The position numbers and the translations under genes are program-made. A DNA stretch of 64,000 bases from Strix aluco (Eukaryota; Chordata; Aves; Strigiformes; Strigidae): contig NC_133932.1 in the NCBI RefSeq assembly GCF_031877795.1, positions 79,721,937 to 79,785,936 on the forward strand, read 5' to 3'. Numbering within the stretch: position 1 is the stretch's first letter; each line of letters begins with the position of its first letter. The notes under the pieces were generated by a model. The model had not been told where the DNA came from. It ran no database searches and was given only the letters and a program-made list of their open reading frames with translations. Shown here in pieces: positions 1-11,300 of the stretch.

Positions 1-2259
1 ATTGGTAGTGGAGAAGCCTGAAAGAGATCTGCAAAGGTGAAGGAACTGGAAAAATCAAAGCCTCCAACATTTGGAAAATAAAGAACAACATAAAGTTGGG
101 TTTGGGTTTTTTTTTTTTTAAATTGAAGAAGAGGACAAAAAATTGTAAGCCTCAAGTGAGCTGAAAAAAGCATATTCTGAGAAGTAATTTCCCAAGGATA
201 TATCACTAATTTTTCTTTTTCTCTTCCTTCAGAATGTTTTAGAGATAAAGGTTTTGCACTGTGGTTATGCCAATCAAAATAATTTGTAGTTTACTCAAAT
301 TAAAATTTTGGGAGTGACCTCAAACATCTGGGAGGTGACGGTGTTGCAGAATGGGGAACCCATCCATTCTCCTCATGTTGTGTCCCATGATGGTCAAAAC
401 CATTGGTAAATCAATGGTTTATAGGCAAATCCTATCATTGCAATTAGTTACGTGCTCTTAAATGCTTGGAGATTCACCTCTTGGCTGTAATATAATTTCT
501 AAAATATATTTCTGTATTGCAGTAAAACCACTGACATCTTAGAAGTAAGAACGCAGGGTGCTTTTGCAACAAAATTTTTTTCTACAGAATTAATGAAGTC
601 TCATCACAAGTCATGGTCACACTGATCAACGAGACCCCCCCAGCTAAAATCAGTTGACATTTAATTTAAGTTGATTTAATTTACCACCATTTCTACAAAA
701 CTCAGTGTTCTGTTGAGTCCCATTTCTTTCTGCCTTTCTTTGGGAAGCCAAAAGATAATGTAGTAATATATTAAAATATATAATTATTATATAAAAGGGA
801 TATACATAATACAAATAAATTATGTAAAATCTATAGCAGCACAGCATAATATAAGATAGTGCAATACAATATAATATCATACATAATATCTAATGTAATA
901 TAATATGTACTATAATATGTAATATTATAGGATACAATATAATATAATGTGATATAAATAACCAAAGAGATTAATTCAGAAGGTAAAGTGACGTAATCTG
1001 AAATATGAACCTGCCATCTTCTATGAGCTGCAGAAAACCATGACACCTTCAGAGCAGTGTTACTCATCGCCTTTTTTTGTCTGTTTATCAAAGGTCCTGG
1101 AAATCATCCGCCCTGAACTTGAATTAGGTAAATACCACACATTGCAATGGAGCTAAAATGTCTGCGAAGAACACTGGCCATGTCTTTGATTTATTAAAAT
1201 ACTTTGCACTATAAACATGTACAGTCAGTTTGTATTATTACGTGCAGAAAGGAGTTGTGGTTTGGGGCTGAGCCCAGCCAACTACACGCTGTTCTCGTAA
1301 GGCGGAATTTGGGGTTTTTAAAACATGATGGCACTTCAATTTCAATATTAAAATATGAATGTGAAATGTGATTTCCCTAAGTGGAAGTTCTGGCTGACAT
1401 CCCGCTCACTGCATTTTATAAAACTATTAGCATGAATTATGGGTATATCAGCCGATAATTCTGCCCACATTTAGCTTCCATCTTCATTTATGCGTCATGA
1501 TGACGGAGAATTATTTAAGGGCAATCACGTGGATTGATTTAAAATGAAAAGATGCTTCAGTTGTTGTTGATCTATAAAATGCTAAGGCAAAAATCCTTGG
1601 AAGTATTTTGTATGACCTTAAACAGGCACTTATGTTCTCCAATGTTTTGATCTGAAGTTGTGTAAAATTAAACTTGATGTTTTGATGCTAACTAAAAAAG
1701 AATTGGTCTTGAGGTTTTGTTCATGGAAGGAAAAGTTATAAGCTTACCAGGATACTGGTTCACGTTAAAGACTTTTTGTATATCAGAAGTGTAACATACA
1801 ACCTAAACAGATCAATAAAGAACATTTCCAATTAAATTTCATGGGATTAAGTGTCTGTCAAAGGTAGCAGTAATCTCTAGAGCCTTGTGCTTAAAGCCCA
1901 CTTCAATGGTTCCTCTGCACATTAAAATTCTGTAATAAAAGAGTTAAATAGCCAATGTCACTCTGATTATAGGACTAAATCTATGGAGACTTCCCAATAC
2001 TGTAGGGAAATTGGAAACCCAGTAAAAACCAGGATCACTTCAGATAAAACTCGCCACATATTGAAAAATATTTTGGCGAAAGGAACTTGAAATTTTGGTG
2101 CTGTAACACCAGAGATGCTTGTATGTGTCTTGCAATGTATCACACTGCAGGTAGTACAGCTGAAGTCCAACAAGCTTAATTTTCCATAGAATTCAATGAG
2201 CAGCAAAATTATACTCCATTTGTTCATTATAATAATTATGCAAAAGCTTTTTAATTTTT
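1..2259. other. AT-rich non-coding DNA
   Basis: No gene is supported here. The stretch is AT-rich throughout. Its open frames are short and biased to Tyr, Ile and Leu, as expected from AT-rich sequence read by chance. It contains the simple-repeat block annotated at 765-955. If the human gene order holds, MBNL2 would lie somewhere to the left, but no MBNL2 exon was recognised. Confidence 0.6.
765..955. repeat. AT-dense degenerate simple repeat (TAATA/ATATAAT type)
   Basis: About 190 bases consist almost only of A and T in irregular ATAAT and AATATA words, with scattered single G or C bases. The long chance frames crossing it on the minus strand read as runs of Tyr, Ile and Leu and are not genes. 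It is a decayed microsatellite rather than a perfect array. Confidence 0.75.
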
Positions 2260-2310
2260 CAACCAAAAAATTAATTCAACCAGAAAATTAATTCAACCAA
2301 AAAATTAATT
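2260..2310. repeat. 17-bp tandem repeat, three copies
   Basis: Three adjacent copies of CAACCAAAAAATTAATT occupy 2260-2276, 2277-2293 and 2294-2310. The middle copy has one A-to-G change. A partial fourth copy may begin at 2311. The array is short and young-looking. Confidence 0.9.
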
Positions 2311-2750
2311 CAATGAAATTGAAGGCATCTGCTTCTGGTCAGCACAGGGGCTCTTCTGCTCTTGGTGTTTCTCTGCTCTGTGCCAGCATTTCTTCCCTCC
2401 TCCACTCATTTCAGTCAAAATATCAGCCACGAGCAACCCAGAGATTTCAATTTGATGGTGAAAATGCATGTTTTCTCACTGCCAAAAGATCATTTCCTTC
2501 AAGCTACAGAAATTCTGTTGCCCAATGTCTTCTTCCAAGTTCTGGTATTTGGCCAAACTGTGATGAGTGTGGGTTGAAAGTCAGGATGTCCTCACTGAGG
2601 TGAGACTCAGAGGAGAAGGTGACCTTGTGCAACCCTGTGACTCCAAGTTTCAAGGGAAAATATTTAGCATTTCTTGCCATCACTACAGTCATTGGGTAGC
2701 AATGGCTAACTACTCCCTAAGGGACTGGGGGTTGAGCTTGGTCACATAGC

Positions 2751-2892
2751 AAGGCAAGATCAGCTCAAAGTCCAGACCATCAGGCACGCCCATGGTGATG
2801 AAGCAGTTCCAAGGTCAAGGCAAGAACAGCCCAAAGCCCAGATCATCAGGCAAGACTGTGGTGATGAGGCAGTTCCAAGGTTAAGGCAAGAA
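2751..2892. repeat. 66-bp minisatellite, just over two copies
   Basis: The unit beginning AAGGCAAGATCAGCTCAAAG starts at 2751. It recurs at 2817 (AAGGCAAGAACAGC) and begins again at 2883 (AAGGCAAGAAAC), a constant 66-bp spacing. Each unit contains CATCAGGCA and ends with GCAGTTCCAAGGT. A degraded echo (GATGAAGCAGATCCAAGGTC) lies near 2970, so the array may once have been longer. Confidence 0.85.
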
Positions 2893-3251
2893 ACACGGGT
2901 TGGGATGAGGTTCAGTGATGGTAACCAGGGTCAGACACAACCCAATGGTCCCTGGAGAAGCCAGATGGGATGAAGCAGATCCAAGGTCCAGCTGAAAAGT
3001 CCACCCTCAAGTCACGGTACAGCTCAGGGAGGCCCATGGCCATGCACATCCATGGGTCTGGGCTAAAATGGGCATAAGGAAAAGGGTGGAGGACACTTGT
3101 GAGGCTCATAAAGGGTCATTAAGGCCCTTGACAATAGCAGGGCTGAGTCCCTTGAGTGCCTGGGTTCCCTGGACATGTGGGTCCCCTCAGACTGTCTGTG
3201 TCACCACCCCTGGCACCGGGGTCTCTCAGAAGATGGGGTCTCTCAGATGCA

Positions 3252-3720
3252 GTATCTGGAGTACTGCATCCAGCTCTGTTGGAGCAGGTCCAGAGGAGGG
3301 CCAAAAAATGATCAGAGGGCTGGAGCACCTCTCCTATGAGGACAGGCTGAGAGAGTTGGGGTTGTTCACCCAGGAGAAGAGCATGCTCTGGGGAGACCTT
3401 ATATTAATTAAACTGGGCTTAAAAGAAAGATGGGACAGACTTTACTAGAGTCTTTTGCGGTAGGACAAGGGGTAATGGTTTTAAACTAAAAAAGGGTAGA
3501 TTTAGACTAAATATGAGGAAGAAATGTTTTACAATGAGGGTGGTGAAAAACTGGAACAGATTTCCCAGAGAGGTGGTAGATGCCCCATCCCTGGAAACAT
3601 TCAAAGTTTGGACAGGGCTCTGAGCAACCTGATCTAGCTGAAGATGTCCCTGCTGATTGCAGGAGTGTTGAACTAGTTGACCTTTAAAGGTCCCTTCCAA
3701 CCATTCAAACCATTCTGAGT
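3252..3720 (+). mobile_element. CR1 LINE fragment, 3' end
   Basis: This is the 3' portion of a CR1 non-LTR retrotransposon on the plus strand. It starts in the C-terminal end of the reverse-transcriptase frame (GGAGCAGGTCCAGAGGAGG, then GGCTGGAGCACCTCTCC). It continues through typical 3' untranslated text (TGGAACAGATTTCCCAGAG, CTGATCTAGCTGAAGATG) to a decayed octamer tail near 3700-3720. A short segment around 3400-3430 departs from the usual CR1 pattern and looks like a small internal deletion. CR1 is the main LINE of birds and usually 5'-truncated, as here. It is not functional. Confidence 0.9.
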
Positions 3721-3871
3721 CTATGTTTGGAAGTGTTCAAGGCTAGGTTGGATGGGGCTTGGAGCAATCTTATCTGGTTGAAGATGTCCCTGCTCATTGC
3801 AGGGGGTTGGACTAGATGATCTTTAAATGTCTCTTTCAACCCAAACCATTCTATGCTTCTATGTTTCTATG
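3721..3871 (+). mobile_element. Second CR1 tail, abutting the first
   Basis: Immediately after the first CR1 tail the same 3' terminal sequence appears again (GTTCAAGGCTAGGTTGG, AAGATGTCCCTGCTCATTGC). It ends in octamers ACCATTCTATGCTTCTATGTTTCTATG. This is either a second, very short CR1 insertion into the first tail or a local duplication. The two tails differ at several bases, which favours separate insertion. Confidence 0.85.
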
Positions 3872-4120
3872 AAGGGTCTATGGACCAAGCCACCAAGACA
3901 CGTACTCAAACAGTTTTACACAGGTAACAATGTGAGTCTGGAATCTCAAGGCTGGTGTCTGCACAGGGTTGTTTTCTGACCCAGCAAGAGCCCATTCCCC
4001 AGCCCTAAACACTCACCCTTCATCTCTGCCCAACAGTGGTGATGGCAGCGTCTGGAGGGGCAGGATGAGGCTGCCAAGAGCCCCCCATTTCACAGGGCTG
4101 GCTCCTCTCCTCTTCTTCAG
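3872..4120. other. Unassigned sequence before the candidate exon cluster
   Basis: No repeat or gene was recognised. The right end carries a long pyrimidine tract ending at TTCTTCAG (4120), a strong potential 3' splice site for the plus-strand candidate exon that follows. Confidence 0.4.
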
Positions 4121-5330
4121 GAGAGCTCCAGCATGGCCTCCCAAGCTGTGCATGGGGACAGCTGAGTGTCAGCCAAAGGTCCTGGCTCAGGGGGTTTCCT
4201 CTCCTGAGGTGAAAGCAGCCATCAGCTCAGCTGCTTGGAGGCTGTGAAAGAGGCACAAGGCTCATAGGGGCAGATGCGGCCCCAAACCCATCATGTCCTC
4301 AGGCAGACCCCTCCCATTGTGTCCTTTCAGGTGGCTGCCAGAGATCCCAGGGGACTCCTCTGGAAAAAAGAAGCCTGTGACCGGACAACTTGAGGGCAAA
4401 CCCACGCCCAACGACCAAGCATCAAAGAAGAGCCAAGTGCAGGCAGTGAAACCTCGGAGGAGAAAAGCAAGCTCCCACCAAAAGCAAATTACTGTCAATT
4501 AGCTCTGAGGCCAGCGCGCCTGAGAAGTCCACCTACAAGGTCTTCATTCAACAACAACCAAGACCTGAGGCAGCACAATTACTAAAATCAAGGCCTGAGA
4601 TGTTCTGGTCAGTGCTAAAAGAACCGCAGAAGACCATATTAGCGGGATACAGCTGTGAGCCCTCCCTTTTGATGCCACCAATGTATGAGCAGCCCAGGTC
4701 CACGCAATGCCACCCACTGAAGTCCAGATCAGAGATTGCCAGGATGCAGTGGCCGTGGCTGGCGTGATCAGGGCTCGGGGTGCCTGGAGCAAAGGGAGCA
4801 CCACCTGAGGTGGCCAGACAGGTATGTGATTCAGATCTGTGTTGTGCTTGGATGCTATTTCCTTGTTGAAATGCAGAGTTAGAGGGACAGTGAGGACTCT
4901 TCAAAGAGCCCTTCATTCTGACTGATGTGCCCACCTTGGGCTCCTCCACCAGCGGGGCCAACGTACTTATTTTCCAATGTTGACCTCTCTTCCATACCCT
5001 CAGGGAACACACAAGGCGATGTTATTTAGCCATGTTTGGAAGGCCTAACTAACCACAAGGCTGCTCTGGACTGCTTCTTCCCAGCTCATTTCTCCTTTAG
5101 ATCCTTGGTGGGAAAAAGTGCTGCTGCTGGAGAGGCTGCAGAGAAACGGTAAATGGAGAGAAACAGCTGCCCTGCCCTCAGTGTCCTTACCTGAAGCCAT
5201 CCAAGGTGTCTGAGTGGGAGCAAAGAGCTCCCAAAACCCGCATTATTGATTCATAGGAGTGTCTCTTCTTTTTCAGAAACCCATCTGTCTTCAGGATACA
5301 AGGAGCTCAGGAAAGAGATGAATAAAAACA
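4121..5330 (+). other. Candidate multi-exon transcript, unrecognised, probably decayed
   Basis: Several plus-strand segments are bracketed by good splice consensus. 4121-4208 has acceptor CTCTTCTTCAG and donor GAG|GTGAAA. 4331-4821 has acceptor GTGTCCTTTCAG and donor ACAG|GTATGT. 5101-5148 has acceptor TTCTCCTTTAG and donor ACG|GTAAAT. The last starts at 5277 after acceptor CTTCTTTTTCAG and has AATAAA at 5321-5326. Reading phases do not all match across these junctions. The cluster is therefore either a long non-coding RNA, a broken gene, or chance splice-like words. No protein family was recognised. The direction rests on the splice signals only, because minus-strand open frames also cross the region. 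Confidence 0.3.
4331..4821 (+). pseudogene. Candidate exon with frame break and in-frame stop
   Basis: Between a strong acceptor and a strong donor, two overlapping frames look protein-like. The first runs from 4331 to a TAG at 4500-4502 and is rich in Lys, Pro, Gln and Ser. A second frame is open from 4450 and continues the same kind of hydrophilic composition to a TGA at 4765-4767. That second frame then stays open to the donor at 4821 (ending PPEVARQ). A single-base shift near 4450-4500 plus one TGA would explain a formerly continuous exon of about 160 codons. The family is not recognised. An antisense frame of 154 codons covers 4548-5012, but its Cys/Ser/Gly-rich composition looks less natural. 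Confidence 0.3.
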
Positions 5331-7948
5331 CAAAGAAGCTGCAAAAGCGTGTCAACTTTTCTAATTGTTCGCAACGGTCCTTCACCAAGCAGAGGGGAGA
5401 AGGGTTTTACAGTTGCCAACAGCTCTGAGACCAGTCACATGTGGTGCTGGAAGCAGGGCCATCTGAGGGACCTTCCTGAGGGACCTTTTCCATCCAAGGG
5501 CCTTTTTCCATGATCACTTTCAAAGAATTTCAGCAGCTGGTAGCTGGTCCCAAAGGGAGACCAGCGCAGTAACGAAGAGACCCAGGGCCCTTCTGCCAAG
5601 ATCCAGGCATTAGCTAAGGGCTGGTGTTAGCTGAGGGAATGGTATCTGGCTAATAGAAAGGCTCATCTTTGGCTGTGTATATTAAATTCATGTGTAGAAT
5701 GCTGTGACGGTACAAGTTACTTTCTGAAGACAAAGCTTTATTAGAGTATCCTAAGGCAAAGGGCAGACTTTCCTTCACGTGCCATAGCACCCTTCAAACA
5801 AATTACAAGAGCAACGGTACCGCAACAGAATATATCTTCAGTGACTGAAAGCCTGCTTGTATGCTGGAGGCCACATTAACAGCACCCTTTGCTGAATCCA
5901 GCACTGACACATTACTGGAAGCCCAGGATGTACATCTCGTCTCACAAGAGTTTAGAGGCTGCTTCATCTTGGAAACGAAAAAAACCCAAAATAACAAGGC
6001 AGCAAATTGGTCCTCTCTGTTTTCAGACTGACTAAGCTGGGTCATTTTCAGGAAATGCCCCATTACCTAAAACAATTACAACTGTTGTCACATCTCCGAT
6101 GAGTTTAGTTTGGCTTTTAGTGTCTGCTGGGAAAACTTCAACTGGTGCAGCTGCTGTGTTTAATGCCACTTCATAGCTGGGTGCTCGTGTGGTGGTTTTT
6201 TATTCACTGGTTTATGGTCTTGCCTGTGCTGTACCAAGGTACCAGAGCACATACTGGCTTTGAGCAGGCAAATTGTCCCATTGCCTTTCCTCTCCCCACT
6301 CCCTATAGGGCAACTGATCGCCTGAAAGTTCAGCACCCATCTAAGGGCTGCAGTAGATTTTATCTTCTCTGCCCTGTAGTCGATGAGCACAAATTCACTT
6401 CAAGGACTAATATTAGCCATAAAATAGTGCCTCGGATCCATACAGGCTATTTTTGGAACTGTATCGAACTACTTCTGCTCAGCTGATGTGGCAGCAGCAC
6501 TGCTTATATTCCAGATTATATATGCAATTTTCCTAAAGTAAAATATTCCTTTCCAGAAGTTTTCATTAACAGTCTCTATTACCTACATAATTGGATGGCA
6601 GCGTTTAACTGTGATTAATTTAGAGTTACCGTGCATTTAGGGATTAAAAAAATGCTGTCCTTACCAGTCTGTCTCAGGGGAGAAATAAGAAGGGAGAGCT
6701 GGAGCAGATTTCCCTACGTGATGAAGACGCACAGTATCATTCTCAACAGAACTGAGCATCTCCTGACTGTGGTCTGGTAACAACTGTAATTAGGTATTCA
6801 ATCACAGACACAGAGTAAGATCAGCCCAACAAATGTATGTCTGCAAAGGGAAATAGCCCATGGAAAGATTATATGTTTGCTGAACCAAAAGTAAAATGTA
6901 TAATGAAAGCTCTTAACACTTGGAGCATAGCCCTTGCCCAACAAACTGCCTATTTTCCTACATAGTTATTAGTCAGAGCTAACCTTGCCATTTCTACTGC
7001 ACCACACTGGCTGCTGTCATGTCTGAAGGTCTGAATGGATTTTAGATCAGGTTTTATGAGATGAGAATGGCCCCTGTGCTGGAGGAGCAACTTGTGGACC
7101 CTCATGCCTATGAGTCCTAATTATAGTCTAGTCCAGCGGTGATGCTGACACACCACAAAAAGCCCTGCTATGACCTCTTCCACCCCAATGCCCTCAGAAG
7201 CTAACGGGCAGCCTGTTGGGAGGAAAGAGACATTGTTTGCAACCAACCACATGTGATTTCATAGAACAAAGCCAAACAAAAGCACTGGACTTTGTTCTCC
7301 ACTTCTGTATTTTAGACAGATTGTGTGCTCCAGGTCTGCAACCTCACCTGTCAACCTGTGCATCCTGTTCACCTGGCCACCACAGAAGGAAAGATACAAT
7401 ATGAAAGATGATCCTATTTACATCAGGCGCTCTTTGATAGCTGACTCAGCCTATAAAGTTTTAAGAGGAAGTATTTAATTCATAATCCTGCCACCAAATC
7501 ATTCCAGTTTCTATACAGTGAACTATATGAACTTGGTACATATAGTGAACTACACATGAACTCTGTAGGATATTATAATGATTGTTTCAGGAAAGGTGCA
7601 AATAGCTAGCTTTTTGCTGTTGGTTTACTGGTCTTTGCAATTCTTATCAATACTCATCAAATTAGGAAAGATGACAGCCCACTTGATGAATCAATCCAGT
7701 CTGCCTGGAAGACTGTTGGAACAAGAGATGAGTGCTGTCTCCAGGGGGAGCATTGCTGGAGACCAGCTTCAGCTGAGGGTGGCTGGCTGCTGGTGACAAG
7801 AGAAACACCACTCTACAGCAAGACCCCATGGTGCAACCTCACTGTCAGCGTAAGCTGGTCCACCTCTGCTGTCTTCCTCTTGCCCCTGGTCAGTCCCTCT
7901 GTGGCAGGTGCATCTGCCTAATGAAAGCAGAGCTTCTTGGCTGCTGAA
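5331..7948. other. Non-coding DNA, nothing recognised
   Basis: No convincing gene, LINE or tandem repeat was seen. The largest frame (plus strand, 6145-6486, 113 codons) lacks similarity to anything I recognise and has no supporting splice or repeat context. Confidence 0.5.
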
Positions 7949-8049
7949 GTGTGGCAGCTTCTGGCTGCCTTTGTTCTCAAGGTCTCGTGGTAGTTGGGAC
8001 CTTTGGCCAGTGGGAGCCGCTATTGACTACAGGTCAGATTCGGCCTGGG

Positions 8050-8055
8050 TATAAA
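8050..8055 (+). promoter_or_regulatory. TATA box of the LTR-like block
   Basis: TATAAA followed by TGGAGTCCCC sits at the left of the CpG-rich, repeat-bearing stretch. If used, transcription would start about 25-30 bases downstream, near 8080. Use as a promoter is inferred from position only. Confidence 0.4.
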
Positions 8056-8120
8056 TGGAGTCCCCTGGGGGAGCCATTTTGAGCTCGTCCCCTGGAGCAG
8101 CACGCTGCGGTCGAGGACTC

Positions 8121-8200
8121 TCCCCTTGGGTCAGGACGCTGCCCAAGGAAACTCCTCGAGGTGTCTTGGGTCGGGACGCTGCCCTGAGCAGGTCCTCGAG
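8121..8200. repeat. 40-bp tandem duplication
   Basis: Two adjacent 40-bp copies (8121-8160 and 8161-8200) share CTTGGGTC, GGACGCTGCCC and TCCTCGAGGT with few differences. A shorter, degraded relative (GCACGCTGCGGTCGAGGAC) precedes them at about 8099-8119. The repeat is unusually CpG-rich for this window. Confidence 0.85.
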
Positions 8201-8236
8201 GTTGAGAGCCCTCACTTGTCAGGTGAGTGATAAAGT

Positions 8237-8345
8237 GTTTTGGGTTGCCGTTAAACCCTAGGGAGTGGGGCTTTGTTCTGCGTTTTGGGTTGCCGTTAAA
8301 CCCCATAGAGTTCTTTGTGAAGCGTTTTGGGTTGCCATTAAACCC
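8237..8345. repeat. 22-bp word repeated three times at 45- and 42-bp spacing
   Basis: GTTTTGGGTTGCCGTTAAAC(CC) occurs at 8237-8258, 8282-8303 and 8324-8345, the last with one G-to-A change. The spacings are multiples of three, so both strands remain open. The minus-strand frame reads GFNGNPK three times. That reading is a by-product of the repeat and is not good evidence of a protein. Confidence 0.85.
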
Positions 8346-8380
8346 TAGAAATTTGCTCTGTTCTCCTCTCACAGACATTC

Positions 8381-11300
8381 GAACCTGTAATTTACGGAGA
8401 GCTAGTTAACTGTGTTATTAATAATATTTTTTTTATTTTTTTAATTTTTGGTGGTTGGTTGTTTATTTGAGAGCCTCCGTGACACCCTCTCACTGCTTCC
8501 CTTAAGCCCTGGAGCTCACGCATCCATGAGAGGAGCCATAGTCCCTCACCAAAATGCCAGAAAGCTAACCTGAGAGTAAGAGAACTGATTTGTTTTCAGT
8601 CAGCTCACTTATCCAACACATCCCATGACTGCACAAGCACTGAGGCTGTTGAAAATATGTGGTTTAGGATGAGAGAGGAGGGAGGTGGTGCTGCCAACTC
8701 TTTTGACAGCAGCCTGCAGTTAGAATCACTTAAGACAACTGCGAAACCTCAGGCTATTTTGATTTCCCTCCAATGCTTGTAGAGGGGAGTGGGGTGAGGA
8801 TAACCCTTAATGCACAAAAAGGGCCATGTTTTTGGTAGGGATCAGACTGGTTTACCTATAGGCAGACTTAAACTGTCCTTGGACATGAAGTGGAGAAACG
8901 GTAAAGAGAAAAGGCCCACAGACTAAAGAGCTGAAAGTCACACTGCAGGATAAGCCTTAATTCGTAGAGGTCCTACACCATGCCAGGCAAGCAGTTTCAA
9001 TCAGATATTCACAATTAGCCCTTGCTTATCCATAATTTCCCAAGTGCCTGACACAAGCCCCTGGGCCAGTCGCATGGCTGACATTGAAGCTGTTTCCAAA
9101 GGCCCATATGCAATGAGGAGTTGCTGAAAGCCTGGTGAGGGATGCAGGGAAGACGGGGAGAGGCAGGATCATGATCTCTACAGCTGATGAGAGAAGATCT
9201 GGGTAACCTAAGGAGCATAGCTTGGCCTCCATGCACAGCAGCTCTGCATGAATGACCCTCTATTAGTCACCCTCTCTTGAAATTGCTCTGAAACTGTGTG
9301 GTTTATTTTCTTTTCCTGCTCAGAGTCAGTCAGAGGTGACCCCAGTGCCTGCTTGAGACACCAGTGCCCCAAATCCTGGGCAGTTCTGGGCCACAGTGCT
9401 GGGAAAGCCCATTTCTGCTACACATAAGGCACTGCCACTGCCAAGGAAGGATAAATATCAGCCAATGCTGCACAGGTTTTCTACCGCTCAGGGGTATAAT
9501 GGATTAAGTAGTGGACACATTAAATGATCCCTAACTATAATTAGCTCCCCCTGTGCTTATAACACTACAGCCTCATACAAATGGTTTCTAATGACACACG
9601 CAGTGTCTAGGAACAGGGTAATAGCTATTTAAACAGTTGCTGATCCCTGAGCTGGTACGCGACAGTGTATTTTACAATTATTGAGAAACTTTGGACATGT
9701 TTTAAAAGGGCTGTGGGCATTGACCTAGAGAAAAGCTTGGTCAGATGAGAATGGAGATGATGCCCTTCCCCTAATGGTAACAGATAGATAATGTTGTAGT
9801 TGTCAGACATTACTGCTGCCCCAGTCTTGATTGTCCCCATTACCACTCTTTCCCTGCAGTATGATTAGGAAAACAGATAGCCTTCTCCCAACTCATGCCT
9901 ATGCTACAGGCACTCAAGGAGAGTCAAGACAGTCTTCCAAAAAATATTCTTATCTGTGTGGTTCTCAGTAACTACACTCACATACATAATGTTCAGAAAT
10001 GAAATCTTGCTCATTTAATACCGTATCGTAAGCCTCATCAGCGAGTAGGACCTATAAAATGTATCCAGGCCAAAAGGCTGCAGGCCATGCTGGGCAGCTG
10101 GGGCTTCTTTGCATGGACCAGGTTGCAAGCTCAGGGACTGAAGCCTGCAGTTTCAAAATTCAAGATACTATGACTTTTTTTCTTTTTACGTAACAATATC
10201 TTTTCATCTTATTCCTTGAGCTAAGGACAATAATGAGATTTTTATTCAAGAACAGTCTTTTGGTTCAAGAAGCATAGAAAATTGCAGCTCTTGTGTATCA
10301 TGAAGCCCAAAAGCAAAGGCTCAAAAGAAAACAAGTTTGCAACTTCAGCTCGCCCAATAATAACCAGTCAACACCAATTGTAGATACTTTATTCACCAAA
10401 AATAAGCAGGTAGTATGGCACAATTCCTGAAAAACACATCGTGCCAAAAGAAACCTTAATTTCTTACATGAGATGAAAATTGTACTGTGTTAGAAATTTG
10501 CTTTTAATGAAGACAGTATGTCACAACATTTTTTACCTGGTCCTGAAATGGCAACAAGCCTTATTCACTTTGGTGATCAGATTTCACTTCACAGGAAATG
10601 GAGAATAAAATTAATTTTCTCTTTTGTAAACACATGCACACACACAAATTTAAATGTGATCTGCTGCTATTTGAATACTACAGGTCTACCTCAGCACACA
10701 GAACTGCTGCCAGCAAAGTGTGATCTGCCCACTGAAGGCAAGACAGCATGAATGACAGAGGGCAAAAGAAATCTTATCCAGCCACCCAGGTCTAAGAGCC
10801 AATACTTGAGCCAGTAACTGAAGTTTTCAACCAGTCTCCTAATTTATGGCCACATGGAGTCTCAGTCTGCCAAGGAGAGAATGTATATGGCTGCAAAGCC
10901 ATATTAAAGCCTGCTTCACTATAAGGGAGACATAAATACATTTCATTTGTAGTGCTCTTTGCTCAAAGCAATATCAAAGGGAGAAGCAGAATTGCAAGTT
11001 TTCAGGTAAGCAATATTTCTCCATTTTCAATTTGGAGGGTTCAAGATTGCAGTGAAGAACCAATCGGCAGTGCAGGAAAACTAAACTGGGGAAGAATCAA
11101 ATATTCTTGAAATTTTTGACTGACTTTACTTGAAATATACCAATGAGAGGCATAAATGTGTGTGGCAGTGGTGTCACCAAGCAGCAGAAAAGAAAGAAAA
11201 CGTGTGTATCCCTAGCTTTTGTTGAATGTAAATCTGGATTTGTTTAAAACAAGCTTCATGGCCTTTAACTAATGCATCATTGGCTGCAAAGCTGCTATAT

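Larger units (their letters stand above)
7949..8380 (+). mobile_element. LTR-like block, possible solo ERV LTR
   Basis: A locally CpG-richer block contains a TATA box (TATAAATG at 8050). A 40-bp tandem duplication (8121-8200) and three copies of a 22-bp word (8237-8345) follow downstream, an arrangement like U3-R-U5 of a retroviral long terminal repeat. The edges are uncertain: TGTGGCAG near 7949 and CTCACA near 8372 are possible TG...CA termini. No target-site duplication or primer-binding site could be confirmed, and no gag, pol or env frame follows. An alternative is a TATA promoter of a non-coding RNA. Confidence 0.4.

Noticed and set aside
650-1091. Minus-strand Tyr/Ile/Leu-rich frames that resemble membrane proteins
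   Set aside because: They are translations of the AT-dense simple repeat.
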